From NCBI GenBank assembly GCA_030674155.1, contig CM060323.1:1003086-1067085 (forward strand): DNA of 64,000 nt. The letters are read 5' to 3'. Positions 48,266 to 59,547 of this stretch are shown here, one piece after another. Both the position numbers and the translations under genes were made by a program. Origin of the DNA: Stramonita haemastoma (lineage: Eukaryota; Mollusca; Gastropoda; Neogastropoda; Muricidae). Positions within the stretch are counted from its first letter, which is position 1; every line of letters begins with the position of its first letter. A model generated the notes under the pieces. It saw nothing but the letters and a program-made list of their open reading frames with translations. It was not told where the DNA came from and ran no database searches.

Positions 48266-48331
48266 CTGTGTAACTTATCTGGTGGCGTTGGCAAGACCAC
48301 AGCTGGGCTAGCAGGTAGACCTTGCGTGGTA
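48266..48331 (-). CDS. candidate exon, 66 bp
   Basis: Acceptor GTTTTACTAG, donor GTAAAA. The phase 2 reading is TQGLPASPAVVLPTPPDKLH, proline-rich; phase 1 is also open. Confidence 0.35.
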
Positions 48332-48670
48332 CTAGTAAAACAGATGTACTCACAGTTAAAGACAGCATTAAAAAGTACGACGCAACATGTAATGAAGTAG
48401 TACAATTACTGTACTCACTTAAAACTAACATAAAGCAAAATGAGTTCATAAATAGTGAAACACCTGTACTCACAAGTCAAAAATAGCATATGACAAAATG
48501 TATTACAACTTATAGTCAAAATAAATTATACACATTAAAATGACTAACAAGAGCAAAAAACAACACAGAAAACAATTAAATAAAAAACATCAGTCACCAT
48601 GAAAAAGAATTTCTATTTTAAAAACCCAAACATGCAAAAAAAGCACACACGAAAGTATGCAGAAGTATAC

Positions 48671-48736
48671 CTCTGTGAAGACAGGATGCAGACCGAGATG
48701 ACTGTTCCTTGGCACTTGTTTCCAGCACTAAAGATC
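48671..48736 (-). CDS. candidate exon, 66 bp, type alpha
   Basis: Acceptor TTACTGCTTTCAG, donor GTATAC. The phase 1 reading SLVLETSAKEQSSRSAS aligns with GLESLAKEHS (46166) and GLEWSGKD (47657). Phase 0 meets a TAG at the third codon, so it cannot follow the phase 0 exon at 49108 directly. Confidence 0.4.
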
Positions 48737-49107
48737 CTGAAAGCAGTAAATCATCATCAGTCACACTGAAAATGGTATAAGCACAAATTATGCATTCACA
48801 TGGTCACAATACTTTCAAACTGATGAAGTTTATACTTGATCAAAGTTCCTCCCCCAAAATGATAGTGTAATGAACTCATCACATAAATCACAAAAACACA
48901 ATACATAATTATATACAAAACCAAGCTCTAATATGCAACCTTATTTTACTAATATTAAATATTCAACAAACACTGCTGGACACCATTGTAGATCATGTGC
49001 CAAGATCTCAAAACCACCAATGAACCTGAGGAAAGAATATCCTACTTTTCAGACTGCATAGTTATTTCATTCAAATCATTGGAGTGACAGAGGACTCCTT
49101 TTCTTAC

Positions 49108-49176
49108 CTGTCCTTGATTCTCCTTCACGCTGGTAGGCATGCTGTCAGTGTCGCGTACTCCTTGACAGTAGTTTCT
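49108..49176 (-). CDS. candidate exon, 69 bp, type beta
   Basis: Acceptor ATCAGTTTGTTAACAG, donor GTAAGA. Only phase 0 is open: RNYCQGVRDTDSMPTSVKEN then QGQ. The acceptor flank matches that of 47887-47973 (ATCAGTCTGTCGACAG). Confidence 0.45.
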
Positions 49177-49249
49177 CTGTTAACAAACTGATTTTCTGCA
49201 TTGCATTAAACGTTTTCAAAATAAAATAATGCCCCCCTTTCAAAAAAAA

Positions 49250-49440
49250 AAAGGCAAAAGACAGACAGAAACAGCAGATAACAGACAGAATGGCAGATAA
49301 CAGGCAGACAGAAATGACAGATAACAGACAGACAGAATGACAGATAACAGGCAGACAGACATGCCAGATAAAAGAGAGACAGACATGCCAGATAAAAGAG
49401 AGACAGAAATGCAAACCATCCTGCAATGACAGAAAAACCA
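49250..49440. repeat. CAGA/GATAA-rich tandem tract
   Basis: Imperfect repeats of ACAGACAGAATGACAGATAA and CATGCCAGATAAAAGAGAGA types within a candidate intron. A similar CAGA tract lies at 48040-48130. Confidence 0.8.
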
Positions 49441-49568
49441 AACAGAGAAAGGGGGGCAGTAAAAAACAACCTGAAAACTACAGTATTTAAATAACTTACA
49501 GATAATTATGCACAAAGATCAGACAAGACAGAAAGATTAAAAAAAAAAAAAAAAGGATTAATCTGTAC

Positions 49569-49643
49569 CTTATGGCTGAAGTGATGAAGAAGGCTTCTGA
49601 TGGTGCTGGGCCTGTCTGAAACTGTCTGAACCTCATCTAATCC
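49569..49643 (-). CDS. candidate exon, 75 bp, phase 0-0
   Basis: Acceptor CTCTTTTACCAG, donor GTACAG. Twenty-five codons read GLDEVQTVSDRPSTIRSLL then HHFSHK. The flank ATGATGATCTC resembles the flanks of the other blocks. Confidence 0.45.
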
Positions 49644-50348
49644 CTGGTAAAAGAGATCATCATTCAGAAAAAAAAACACATACATACATAATAAGCTGCT
49701 GGCTCTGCTTTCAAACCAGAATTGTCAGTACTGTTGTGAAAGCTGAATACAGACCAGCCTGAAGAACAATAAAACTGTTATCTGCTGTAATGCTTCTGTC
49801 CTTCTGGATAACCGTCTTGGTCAATGAACTGATGATGATGATAATGGTGACCTTCTTGGTCAACAAACTGATGATGATGAGGAGGAGGATTATGTCGACA
49901 TGATGATGATGTCCTTCAATCTCCTGCAAGACCTTTTCCCTGTTTGGTTTTGTTTATTTTTCTTTAGTTGTGAGTTTTGCACTTGGTTTGCCCGAGTAGG
50001 GTTGTTTTTGTTAGGTTGTTTATTGGTTTTTGGTTTGGGTTTTTTTTTTTTTGGGGGGGGGGGGGAGGGAGGGTTGTTTTTTAGTTTAAGCTTTCTTTCT
50101 TATTACTGAACATTTCTTGAAGAGTATTTTTCTTTTTGTGTGTTTTTTTCTATGGTTACTTGTTTCAGTTTAGTTTACTATGCTTAGTTCAATATATGTA
50201 GTGTTCAGTTTTCTTTTTTTTCCATTCTGTTTTAATGGGTTACTCTTTTTTAAAAATTTGTTTCTTTTAGTTCATCTCACAGGTTTATAGTTTCATCATC
50301 TGCCAAGCACCAGTCCAGCAGTTCTCACATCACTCATTCCAAACTTAC

Positions 50349-50445
50349 CCCACAACAACTGTATCCAGGCAGATTCCACTGTACTCACAGCCTGGAGTTG
50401 CCCTGGAGCTTTGTTTACATGCAAGACCAGGACACAGCCATGAAC
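50349..50445 (-). CDS. candidate exon with strong donor
   Basis: Ends TTGTTGTGGG|GTAAGTTTG. It reads VHGCVLVLHVNKAPGQLQ and VSTVESAWIQLLW from an acceptor at CTCCCCAG. The acceptor lacks a pyrimidine tract. Confidence 0.25.
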
Positions 50446-51162
50446 CTGGGGAGTCCTTGCAGTGTTTATCTCTTTTCCCCCCTTTTCAATTTTAGTGGGG
50501 TTTTTTGTTGTTTTTTTAAGCTTTTTTGTTTTGTTTCCTTTGCTTGGTTTTGCTTGCTCCTGTTTTGAAGTGGCTTTTGAGTTTTGCACAAGTGCTCTAT
50601 TTGTTTTGTTGTTTTTTCTAATTTTCAGTCCTGTTTCCCCAATTTTATTCATTGTTTGGTTTATTTCCCTTTTAAATTTATACCGTTTTCATTTTATTTT
50701 GTCTGTCTTTTAAGCAATGCACTAGTTTGCATTGCACTCAATTCATTTTGTCTTAATTTACTTTGTATACACTCCACTCACTTATATTTTTTAAAATGTC
50801 GGCGGTAGGTTAGCCTTGAAAAACCTGAAAATTTGCAATCTTATGCATCAACTGTACAAGCATTGGATTAAAAGTATCATGATTCAACAGTCCAAGACCA
50901 GTATACCTTCTGGTCCCAGACACCAAGTCAAGAAGCCCTTCAAGTCTTTAGCACTGCTAAAGTATTTCTATTTTATCATCCCTTCTCCATACCTCAACAG
51001 AGATCCTAAGAAAGAAATACATACAGTAAAGATTTCCTGAACTCTGCAAGACTGTAGTGCTGACGCCTTCATCCTAGTGTCCGTTGGTGACAAGGTCCAT
51101 CACAGCCAGCCGTGTCTGTTAACAGATATAAACATGTGTGTCACTAACATGGCACTGTAAAA

Positions 51163-51220
<58 letters not shown>

Positions 51221-51645
51221 AGAGAGAGAGATGTTATAAATTTGATACCAAATGATCTCAATTCAGAACATATGACAAAATTTATAAAACGCATCACACT
51301 GGTGTCCTGTTTTAGACACCTTCACAATGAGAATGGGGTTGATTTGATAGCTAACTTGAATATCACTTAAGCATAAATTTGTCTGGCAAACACTCCTATA
51401 CCCAAAATCTCACGATGTCATTGGTGAACCTGTGACTCGAAAATATCGCACAGAAACCTTTTGCTAATACATAGTAAGGGTATGTAACTGACGAAAGTTA
51501 AAGGACACGTTAAAAAAAAAAATTAAGCCTGAAATTTGAAACCGGAAGCTTGTAAATGCCTAGTGTCCGTGTCTGCCATTGTCATTGTAGTCCAGTGAAA
51601 TTTTTTAATTCAATACCATGAAAAAAGGCGACTGAAAACAAGTAC

Positions 51646-51670
51646 CTTCTGATAGTATGTGTGCAGCCAT
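51646..51670 (-). CDS. candidate second exon, 25 bp
   Basis: Bounded by AAGTTCTCAG and GTACTT. It completes the split codon and reads R-WLHTYYQK in the phase left by the start exon, ending in phase 0. The very small size lowers certainty. Confidence 0.35.
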
Positions 51671-51770
51671 CTGAGAACTTTAAAAAAAACTGCAGACTAC
51701 TGCCTTACAACTAAAATTAACACATTACTCCTTCATCTGGCGTCAACCCCAACATTGAACTCATGCTCAC

Positions 51771-51787
51771 CTGGTAAGAGCCGCCAT
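51771..51787 (-). CDS. candidate first coding exon (MAALT...)
   Basis: ATGGCGGCTCTTACCAG|GTGAGC: five codons and two bases, with a strong donor. The ATG is preceded by ATAAT. The exon leaves phase 2. Confidence 0.45.
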
Positions 51788-52582
51788 ATTATGTGACGAA
51801 GAGGGATAACTCTATGAATCTTCTCATTCAGGCAGATCAACAATGCCTCAAGTTCTAAACCAGTTTTTTTTTTTCATAAGTGACTGGTATTTACCTTGAA
51901 TGTTGCTACAGTTTGTAAGCCCAGTGGGTTATTTTTTCTTTTTTTTTTTTTTTTTTTTGGGGGGGGGGGGGCTGCCCCACCCTCCCTTTCAAGATTGTAA
52001 AGGTGGATAAAAAGGGAGTATGGACATGGGTAGAGATAGTGGATGGAAAGGGGGAGGGGGGGGGGCAAGGAGAAAGGATGGGATAGCTGGGATGGGGGTG
52101 GGGGGCAGGAGAGACAGATAGGCCAGGTCTCCTTAGAGTCTGCCCATACCATACACTGCCTGCTGCCAGTCGGTTCCAGTTATTAGACATTGTGCGGAAG
52201 AAGAAGCAGCATCTATACTGTTCCGTTGTGCTGTCTGGAACCATGCAGTCATAGGACTATGTCTACTCATGACTCACTCCTCCTTCAACACTGATACCTG
52301 TACCAAAAGGAGAGAAGAGAGGATAATGGGGTGGGGGTAGAAGGAGGGCCGGCAGGTAGATCGTGACTGGTAGACAAATTACCCGTATGCCCCTTCCCAT
52401 GCCCAGAACTGTTTGTCTTTCATCAGAAACCGCCTGGAAAGACTTCCTACCCTCAACATCCAGTTCAGCCGACCATAATAATAATAACAATAATTATTAG
52501 CCTATAGCCTTGTTCATGTTGATTCCACACCTCTAGGAACTTTCCACATGTCTAGGCTACAGTCCCAGAGCTGTCACGGACT

Positions 52583-52661
<79 letters not shown>

Positions 52662-53084
52662 AAGCACATGAGTACTTATCTATTATCCTCGAATAAAAGA
52701 AGTTTGCCTTGCCTTGCCTTGCCTTGCCCCCCTCTCTCTCTCTCCCTCCTGGAGTTAACATCAGTGCTGACTCCACTCTCCCCAAAAGTCCTTCGGATGA
52801 GACTTTAAACCGAGGCCCCGTGTGCGAACGCACGCAGAACATCTTGCGCACACGTTAAATCCTGTTCCGCTTTTCGTAAGAGTAGGCCATCGTGTGCCGG
52901 TGGGAACAGATGACAATATTTACAAAACTGCATACACACGGGGACCGGATGAAAAAAAGCACATGATTGCTTATTCTGTTATCCTCGATATAAAAGAATA
53001 AATAAATAAATAAATAAATCTCCCTCTCTCTCTCTCTCTCTCGTTCTTTTGCAAAGTTTAATTAACAGCTTTTTTCTCTCTCCT
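51788..53084. other. upstream region of the - strand candidate gene, with repeats
   Basis: Would contain the promoter of the - strand gene. T and G runs at 51940-51971, C/T-rich DNA to 52490, (CT)n at 52585-52659, a 35-bp family A tail fragment at 52663-52700, and a SINE at 52738-53020. No TATA box can be supported. Confidence 0.5.
52738..53020 (+). mobile_element. SINE family A, headless
   Basis: Begins CTCCCTCCTGGAGTTAACAT, has a well-kept core and ends with four AAAT units. Confidence 0.88.
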
Positions 53085-53749
53085 AGAACGATGTAACTCC
53101 ACGCTGTAGGAAACATTCAACATTACTGATCCAGACTTAGCTATTGAGTTCTTTTTAGCTATTGAGTTCTGGATAAACACATTCACTGAAATCTATAACA
53201 AACACGCCCCACTAAAAACCATTAGGATCAAACACGTCCCCAAACCGCCTTGGCTCACAAGGGAACTAGAGGAAGCATGTTATCTTAGAGATTTTTTAAA
53301 AGAACACAAATATTATGAGGAGGAGTCAAAAAAATTAAGTAACCCCATAATCTCACAAAAACGGCGTGAAAAAAAAAGAAATATTTTCAAGACTTACTAT
53401 CTTCAAAACAAAACTCAAAGACAGTATGGCGAGCAATAAATCAAATAACAAACAATCAATCAACTCCTAAATCAAAAGTAATCAAAGACATCTCTGCTGA
53501 AAAACTTAACAACCACTTCATCAATGTTTCTTCGAACGTAATTAAAATGATAACTCAGAATCCAATGACCTCAATAAATTAAAACAATACTGCCAAGAAA
53601 AGCTTATACCTTCAAAACTTCACTTACCATTCATGTCTGTTTCAGAGGTCTATAACTATCTGACTCACCTCAAACAATCCAGAACGTGTGGTCTTGATAG
53701 AATAGACAGCAAAATATTAAAATTATCAGCTCCAGTTATCACAGACACC

Positions 53750-53962
<213 letters not shown>

Positions 53963-54060
53963 AACTTTACCTTGATAAGAATTATTTCCCCACCGCCTTC
54001 AAATGTGCTAAAGTGATCCCCATCTACAAGTCTGGTGATACTTCAGATCCTCCAAACTAT

Positions 54061-55029
54061 CATGGCTTGGCTTCGCGAACGAAGATTAAGGGCACTGTCC
54101 ACGTCTGGTGTAGGCTCGCTTGTGGCTGTTCAGTCCAATGCGTGACAAACAAACCCGGCCGCAGCGGCTGCAGGGGAAAGTCGATTCTGGGGTTGATGTA
54201 GGGGGGACGCGGTTCTTCCTCCTCATTCGCCTCTCCTCAAGGGTCGCTCTGCGATTGTCCTCAAAGGAGGAGACCGATTGATGCACAGTGTGTCACCAGG
54301 CCTGCCGGTCAGCAGCAAAGACTGACGACTGGTTATGGTCTATGAGGCAGGCTGACAGAGATTTCTTCAGAGAGTCTTTAAATCTCTTCTTTGGTGCACC
54401 TTTGTAGCGGTGTCCGGTGGAAAGTTCACCGTAGAGAACCATCTTCGGTAGGCGATGGTCCTCCATTCTAGAGACATGCCCTGCCCAGCGTAGCTGCGTT
54501 TTCAGCAACATGGCCTCAATGCTGGTGATCCCTGCTTGCTCCAGCACCTCAGCATTCGTGGTAAAGTCGCTCCAGTGGATGTCGAGGATGGAGCGGAGAC
54601 AGCGTTGGTGGAAGCGTTCCAGAATTCGCAGGTGGTGTCTGTATGTGACCCATGACTCAGAGCCGTACAGGAGGGTGGTCAGTACCACGGCTCTGTAAAC
54701 ACTGATCTTGGTGTCTTTCTTCAGGTGTTTGTTTTTCCAGACACGTGGTAGAGTCTGCCGAAAGCACTGTTTGCCTTTGCCAGTCTGTTGTCTACATCTT
54801 TATCAATCTTTGCGTCAGAGGAGATTGTGCATCCCAGGTAGGTGAACTGCTGGACTGTCTTCAGTTCTGTCTCACCAATTGTAATGTGAGGTGGGTGGTA
54901 CGCTACCTGAGGTACGGGCTGGTAGAAAACCTCTGTCTTCTTCAGGCTGACTTCGAGTCCAAAGAGCTGGGCTGCCTCTGTAAAACAGGATGTTATATGC
55001 TGCAGGGCGGTTTCTGTGTGGGCTACAAG
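54061..55029 (-). mobile_element. 5'-truncated LINE inserted in another LINE
   Basis: 969 bp flanked by AACTAT copies at 54055-54060 and 55030-55035. The - strand reads LEVSLKKTEV, FTYLGCTISSDAKID, TLLYGSESWVTYRHHLRILE, FHQRCLRSILDIHWSDFTTN, QLRWAGHVSRMEDHRLPKM, and ends with [19 protein letters not shown], a zinc-finger-like C-terminus. Only the part after the catalytic core is present, as expected for 5' truncation. This LINE is a different family from its host. Confidence 0.88.
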
Positions 55030-55554
55030 AACTATAGACCAATCTCTATTATACCTATCCTTTCAAACCCCCTGGAAAACATATGAATAAACACTTAGTC
55101 CGTCATATAGAAATCAACAACTTACTTCATCCTAATCAGTCTGGATTTAGACAAAAGCACTCGTGCCATACAGCACTAACCAGTCTTGTTGACAATTGGC
55201 TATCAAACATTAATGACAATAAATTTTGTGGAGTATTATTTGTTGATTTCAAAAAAGCATTTGATACAACTGACCACAAACTTCTCATAAAAAAGCTAGA
55301 ACTGTATAACATTTCTACAAAAACCCTAGGACTACTAGGTTCCTATCTTACAAACAGGCAACAGTGTGTCTCAATAACTACATCAACATCCAAACTAAAA
55401 ACCATTCATTATGGAATACCACAGGGATCCATATTGGGACCAATTCTGTTTTCATTATATATAAATGACCTTCCTCTACATATCAATTCCAAATGTGAAC
55501 TATTTGCTGATGACACAACCATACATACAAGCCATAACGATATTCTGTCTGCCT

Positions 55555-55602
55555 GCCTGTCTGTCCGTCTGTCTGTCTCTCTCGATGGCTCGCTCGCTCG
55601 CT

Positions 55603-55696
<94 letters not shown>

Positions 55697-56125
55697 TAAT
55701 TTTTCAGTCAAGAATTATTAATTTTTCAGTGCCCCTATATATCTATTGAACAAAATTCAAAGTTTTGATTGTAAAGCCTTCCGTATTGCTTTGGGAGTTC
55801 CATTTCATACGTGGTCTTTAGGAACATACAGACACATAGCCTACAGGTTCTGCCTTTAGCATAGTTTTCTGTTTTTCTGAGGTTTCTTCTGTTTGTGTCT
55901 CTTTGCATTGCTTTTGCTATTTTTTTGTATTGTTTGAAATCAGTATCTTGATACCTTTTTATTTTGTAGCCCTCATCTCTCATCTCATCACCCGCCCCCC
56001 CCCCCCCCCCCCTCCCCATCTAATATCACATTAACTGAACAGACGTAAAATTGAACACACACACACACACACAAACACAAACACACACACACACACACAC
56101 ACCACACACACACACACAGAGTGAT
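55555..56125. repeat. microsatellites after the LINE break
   Basis: CTGT repeats, (GCAC)n at 55600-55650, (CA)n at 55650-55693, poly-C 55995-56011 and (CA)n 56057-56117. Between them (55700-55990) is AT-rich DNA with nothing recognised. Confidence 0.85.
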
Positions 56126-56127
56126 GT

Positions 56128-56450
56128 ACTGTGCCATTCTCGTTCAAGAGGATTTTTCCTCTGGAGTTGATATCAGTGCTGACTCCATTCCCCCCAAAAG
56201 TCTTTCCGATGAGACTATAGACAGAGTTACAGTGTGCGAACTCACGCAGTTCCTAAATCGGAAATCTCCGCTGGACAATCACAACAATAAATGGACGCAC
56301 GCAGAACACCTCGCACACACGTTAAAACCCGTTCCACTATTCGTAAGAGTGGGCCATTGGGTGCCGGTAGGAACAGATGACAAAACTGACAAAACTGCAT
56401 ACACACGGGTACTGGGTGTAAAAAAGCACACGGGTGATTATTTCATTCTA
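56128..56450 (+). mobile_element. SINE family A with a short internal insertion
   Basis: The pre-core (TCTGGAGTTGATATCAGTGC), core and tail (ACACGGGTACTGGGTGTAAA) are present. About 45 foreign bases (56245-56290) interrupt the core near the ACGCAGAACA motif, which appears both before and after them. Confidence 0.75.
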
Positions 56451-56454
56451 CTAG

Positions 56455-56905
56455 GGAAGGAAGGTGGCAGGATGGATAAGACGTTCACCTGCCAATTATG
56501 TAAACCGCGAGTTTCTGGGTTTGTACCCGGCCGCGCCCTTTCTTCCCAGTTTGACGAAAAAATCGAACTGAATGTCAAATTCAGTCATTCGGACGAGACT
56601 GTAAACCGAGGCCCCGTGTGCGAACGCACGCAGAACATCTTGCGCACACGTTAAAACCCCGTTCCGCCTTTCGGAAGAGCAGGCCATCGTGTGCCGGTAG
56701 GAGCGGATGACAAAATTATTTTTTTAAAAACCCAGCATGCACACGGGTGTTGTGTTTAGACACCATCTCTGAGGGGAAAAAAATGGGTAGGCGCTGCACT
56801 TGTGGCGACGCGCTCTCCCCAGGGAGAGCAGCCCGAATTTCACGCAGAGAAATCTGCTGTGACACAAAGTGGTACAAAATAAAATAAATAAATTAATAAA
56901 ATATC
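56455..56905 (+). mobile_element. SINE family B, full length
   Basis: Head GGAAGGTGGCAGGATGGATA, B-box-like GGGTTTGTACCC. The core is the same as in family A. The tail has CACACGGGTGTTGTGTTTAG, ACACCATCTCTGAGGGG, then GCGCTCTCCCCAGGGAGAGC and GTGACACAAAGTGG before an A/T-rich end. Confidence 0.9.
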
Positions 56906-56969
56906 CTCCAAATAAAAGAATAAATAAGGAAATAATAGAATAGACAAACAAACGAATAATTCAAGCCAT

Positions 56970-57012
56970 CAGCGCACGCACGCACGCACACACATAAGCA
57001 CGCACACACACA

Positions 57013-57087
<75 letters not shown>
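56970..57087. repeat. (GCAC)n and (CA)n array
   Basis: A long (CA)n array of about 85 bases, with GCACGC units at its left end. Confidence 0.95.
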
Positions 57088-57089
<2 letters not shown>

Positions 57090-57117
57090 TATGTTTGAAA
57101 TAGTTAAAATTTTAGTT

Positions 57118-57215
57118 AAAAGCCTGGTGCCCATCTCCTCTCCCTCGATGCTTTACCTTCTCTGACCACAAACAGGGCAGGTACCCATTGACACACACTC
57201 ACACTGGTTTACCAT
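57118..57215 (-). mobile_element. SINE family C fragment
   Basis: GGTGCCCATCTCCTCTCCCT, CTTTACCTTCTCTG and GGGCAGGTACCCATTGACA match part of the - strand copy at 58797-59085. Confidence 0.6.
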
Positions 57216-57329
57216 GATGAATTATATCGATCATAAATACTGATGTCTCTCTCTTCTCCTATTGATCCCTTATCCAGCAGCACACTATAGTGATTTCCTA
57301 TGCTATCAGCCTCTGGACCCTATACTGAA

Positions 57330-57600
57330 GTCTCTCCTCCTCCTCATCATCATCCTTTACACCCAGTGGTGTGTAGGGCAGCAACAAAGACTTTCCACCC
57401 CTGCCTATCCTGGGCCAGCCTGGTCAATGAACTCCAAGAGTGCTGCATGGCTTCCATCTCACATTCCACTGTCCTCCTCCATGTTGTTCTTGGTCTTCCT
57501 CTCTTTCTCTTGCCGTCGGGGGTCCAGTGCAGTGCTGTTCTTGCGACAGATTGTGTGTCTCAGATTGTGTGTTTCTCCATCTTCTCTCTCTCTCTCTCCA
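57330..57600 (-). pseudogene. LINE 3'-end remnant
   Basis: The - strand reads DGKRKRGRPRTTWRRTVECE then MEAMQHSW and WKVFVAALHTTGCKG. This is the typical end of a LINE ORF2 protein (PEGKRKRGRP...TWRRT...RW..LV..LC). It is flanked by two imperfect copies of a 65-70 bp sequence at 57255-57325 and 57640-57705. Confidence 0.75.
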
Positions 57601-57799
57601 TCTTCGTTTGATAATGATGATGCCCATGTCACTCCTACTGACCACTTATCCAGCGGCACACTATAGTGATATCATTTGCTATCAGCCTCTGGACCCAATA
57701 CTGACACAAACAAGGCCCAGTCTTTTCTGCTGCTGCAATCCCAGGCTCCGGGCCGAGCTAGACATCTGGGCTGGCTGACTCATCACTTATGCCTCATGA

Positions 57800-58045
57800 C
57801 TCATTCATTATTTATTTTATTTTATTTATTCTTTTATGTTGAGGATAATGGAATAAGCACTCGTGTTGGTTTTTACATCCAGTCCCCATCTGTATGCAGT
57901 TTTGACAATTTTGTCGTCTGTTCCCACCAGCACACAATGGCCTACTCTTACGAAAAACGGAACAGAATTCAATGTGTGCGCAAGATGTTCTCCGTCCGTT
58001 GGCACAGGGGGCCGTGTTTATAGTCTCAACTGAAGGACTAATGTG
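57800..58045 (-). mobile_element. SINE family A, headless, reverse
   Basis: Tail TTATTCTTTTATGTTGAGGA, then TCCAGTCCCCATCTGTATGC and core GGCCTACTCTTACGAAAAAC. Confidence 0.85.
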
Positions 58046-58195
58046 GGAAGGGCTCATGCTAATCAAGAGTGTTGGTGGTGCTCATGTATTGTGGTTCCTC
58101 CTCATTGATTTTATTGGCCTGTAGCTCTTTTCTGCACACAAGGTCAGGCCTGTTCTCCATTCATTTGATATTATTTACAGTGGGGACAGGACAGC

Positions 58196-58485
58196 TCAGT
58201 GGTCAGAGCACTGCCCCCCCCCCCCCCCCAGCAAAGGTTAAGCAGCATCGAGCGTGGTTACCAAGTGGATGGGTGAACGTTTGTGCGCGCACGCCTTGGT
58301 TTCAGTACAGTCCCCCAGTTCACCCAGCTGTAAATGGGTTCCTGCCCTCTTTAGGGTCAGGGAAAGTGAAGCAACAGGGAGAGGAGATGGGCGCCGCCCT
58401 CAACATGCTGGCCCCTGGAGAAGCTGAGGTCTCTGACGCCTCGCATCCCTACGACCACACAGATTATGGGACACCTTTAACTTTA
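58196..58485 (+). mobile_element. SINE family C, arm 1 of an inverted pair
   Basis: Head with a tRNA-like A box CAGCTCAGTGGTCAGAGCAC, then a poly-C run, GTGGTTACCAAGTGGATGGG, a central CACCCAGCTGTAAATGGG, and TGCTGGCCCCTGGAGAAGCT. A reverse copy lies at 58797-59085. Confidence 0.75.
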
Positions 58486-58703
58486 CTAGGCCTTTTCCTC
58501 ACATTATGATGAGGTCAGGCGTGTTCTCCATTCCTTCAGTATCATTTGGAGGTGGAGCTAAGTAAGGGTTCATACTAGGATGATGCCCTTCTGTCTTTAG
58601 AGAGCTAGTTCCACAGAAGATGTGTCCTATACTCCTGTGTTTTTTTATTGTTTCATTCATGGTAAACGTTCTGGACAACATAAAGATCAAGAGGTGTAGG
58701 TAT

Positions 58704-58704
<1 letters not shown>

Positions 58705-58792
<88 letters not shown>
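58705..58792. repeat. (TA)n array
   Basis: About 44 TA units between the two inverted family C copies. Confidence 0.95.
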
Positions 58793-58794
<2 letters not shown>

Positions 58795-58796
58795 GT

Positions 58797-59085
58797 ACAG
58801 GTGTCCCATAACCTGTGTGGTCTTAAGGGCGCAAGGTGTCAGAGACCTCAGCTTCTCTAGGGGCCAGCATATTGAGGGCGGCGCCCATCTTCTCTCCCTC
58901 ACTGCTTAACCTTCTCTGTCTCTAAAGAGGGCAGGTACCCATTGACAGCTGAGTGAACTGTGGGGGACTATACTGAAGCCAAGGCGCGCAAACGGTCACC
59001 CATCCACTTGGTAACCACGCTCCACGCTGCTGAACCTTAGCTTGGGGGAAAGGGAGTGCTCTGACCACTGAACATCCCAGCAGTA
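58797..59085 (-). mobile_element. SINE family C, arm 2 of an inverted pair
   Basis: Reverse complement of most of arm 1 with moderate divergence: GTGTCCCATAACCTGTGTGG, GGGGCCAGCATATTGAGGGC, TGGTAACCACGCTCC and AGTGCTCTGACCACTGA. Confidence 0.75.
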
Positions 59086-59455
59086 CAGGCCTACCCCCCC
59101 CCCCCTAAAAACCCCCCAGCAAAAACAAAACAAAAACAAAATAACCCCAACCAAAACTAAAGAACCATCATATTCTGTGTTCAATTCTTCTGAAGTCGCT
59201 GTGACGTCACTGGCTGTATCCTCTTTTTTTCTGTATGTCTCCCCCCCCCCCCTCTCCTGTCCAGGGGGTGATGGGGATGGGGAGGGGGGGGGGGGGGTGT
59301 GGAGCTGACAACCAATAAAAAAAATAAATAAATTGAAGAAAATCTCTGTGATTTAAAAAAATAATAATACTGCAGTTGAAAACCTGGAATAATTTTTCGA
59401 TTTAAAAAGACCCCCTCTCCCCCAAGGATAATGCCGATGATGTCATACCCAACGT

Positions 59456-59517
<62 letters not shown>

Positions 59518-59547
59518 ACAATGTACCATTAAACCATGTACAATTAA
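59086..59547. other. non-coding stretch with homopolymers and (CA)n
   Basis: C runs at 59095-59104 and 59240-59252, a G run at 59285-59297 and (CA)n at 59458-59520. Confidence 0.8.

Larger units (their letters stand above)
41268..51787 (-). other. candidate multi-exon gene with duplicated small exons
   Basis: A start exon at 51771-51787 (MAALT) and a series of exon-like blocks, each bounded by AG and GT on the - strand, run down to 41268. Blocks at 48671, 47657, 46166 and 44682 are related to one another in sequence and in their upstream flank (TTACTGCTTTCAG-type acceptor). Blocks at 49108, 47887 and perhaps 47165 form a second related set. Phases do not join into one frame, and one block has an internal stop in the phase that would follow from its neighbour. 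Alternative splicing, decay or a non-coding transcript could each explain this. The product is unknown. A LINE remnant, two SINEs and long TG and GA arrays lie in its introns. Confidence 0.4.

Noticed and set aside
49711..49929. - strand frame with a His/Ile/Leu-rich peptide
   Set aside because: It derives from GAT/ATC trinucleotide repeats and lacks convincing splice sites.
51060..51120. - strand block TRLAVMDLVTNGH with a stop, after GTTAACAG
   Set aside because: The acceptor is plausible and the phase fits the microexon, but the support is too thin to list it as an exon.
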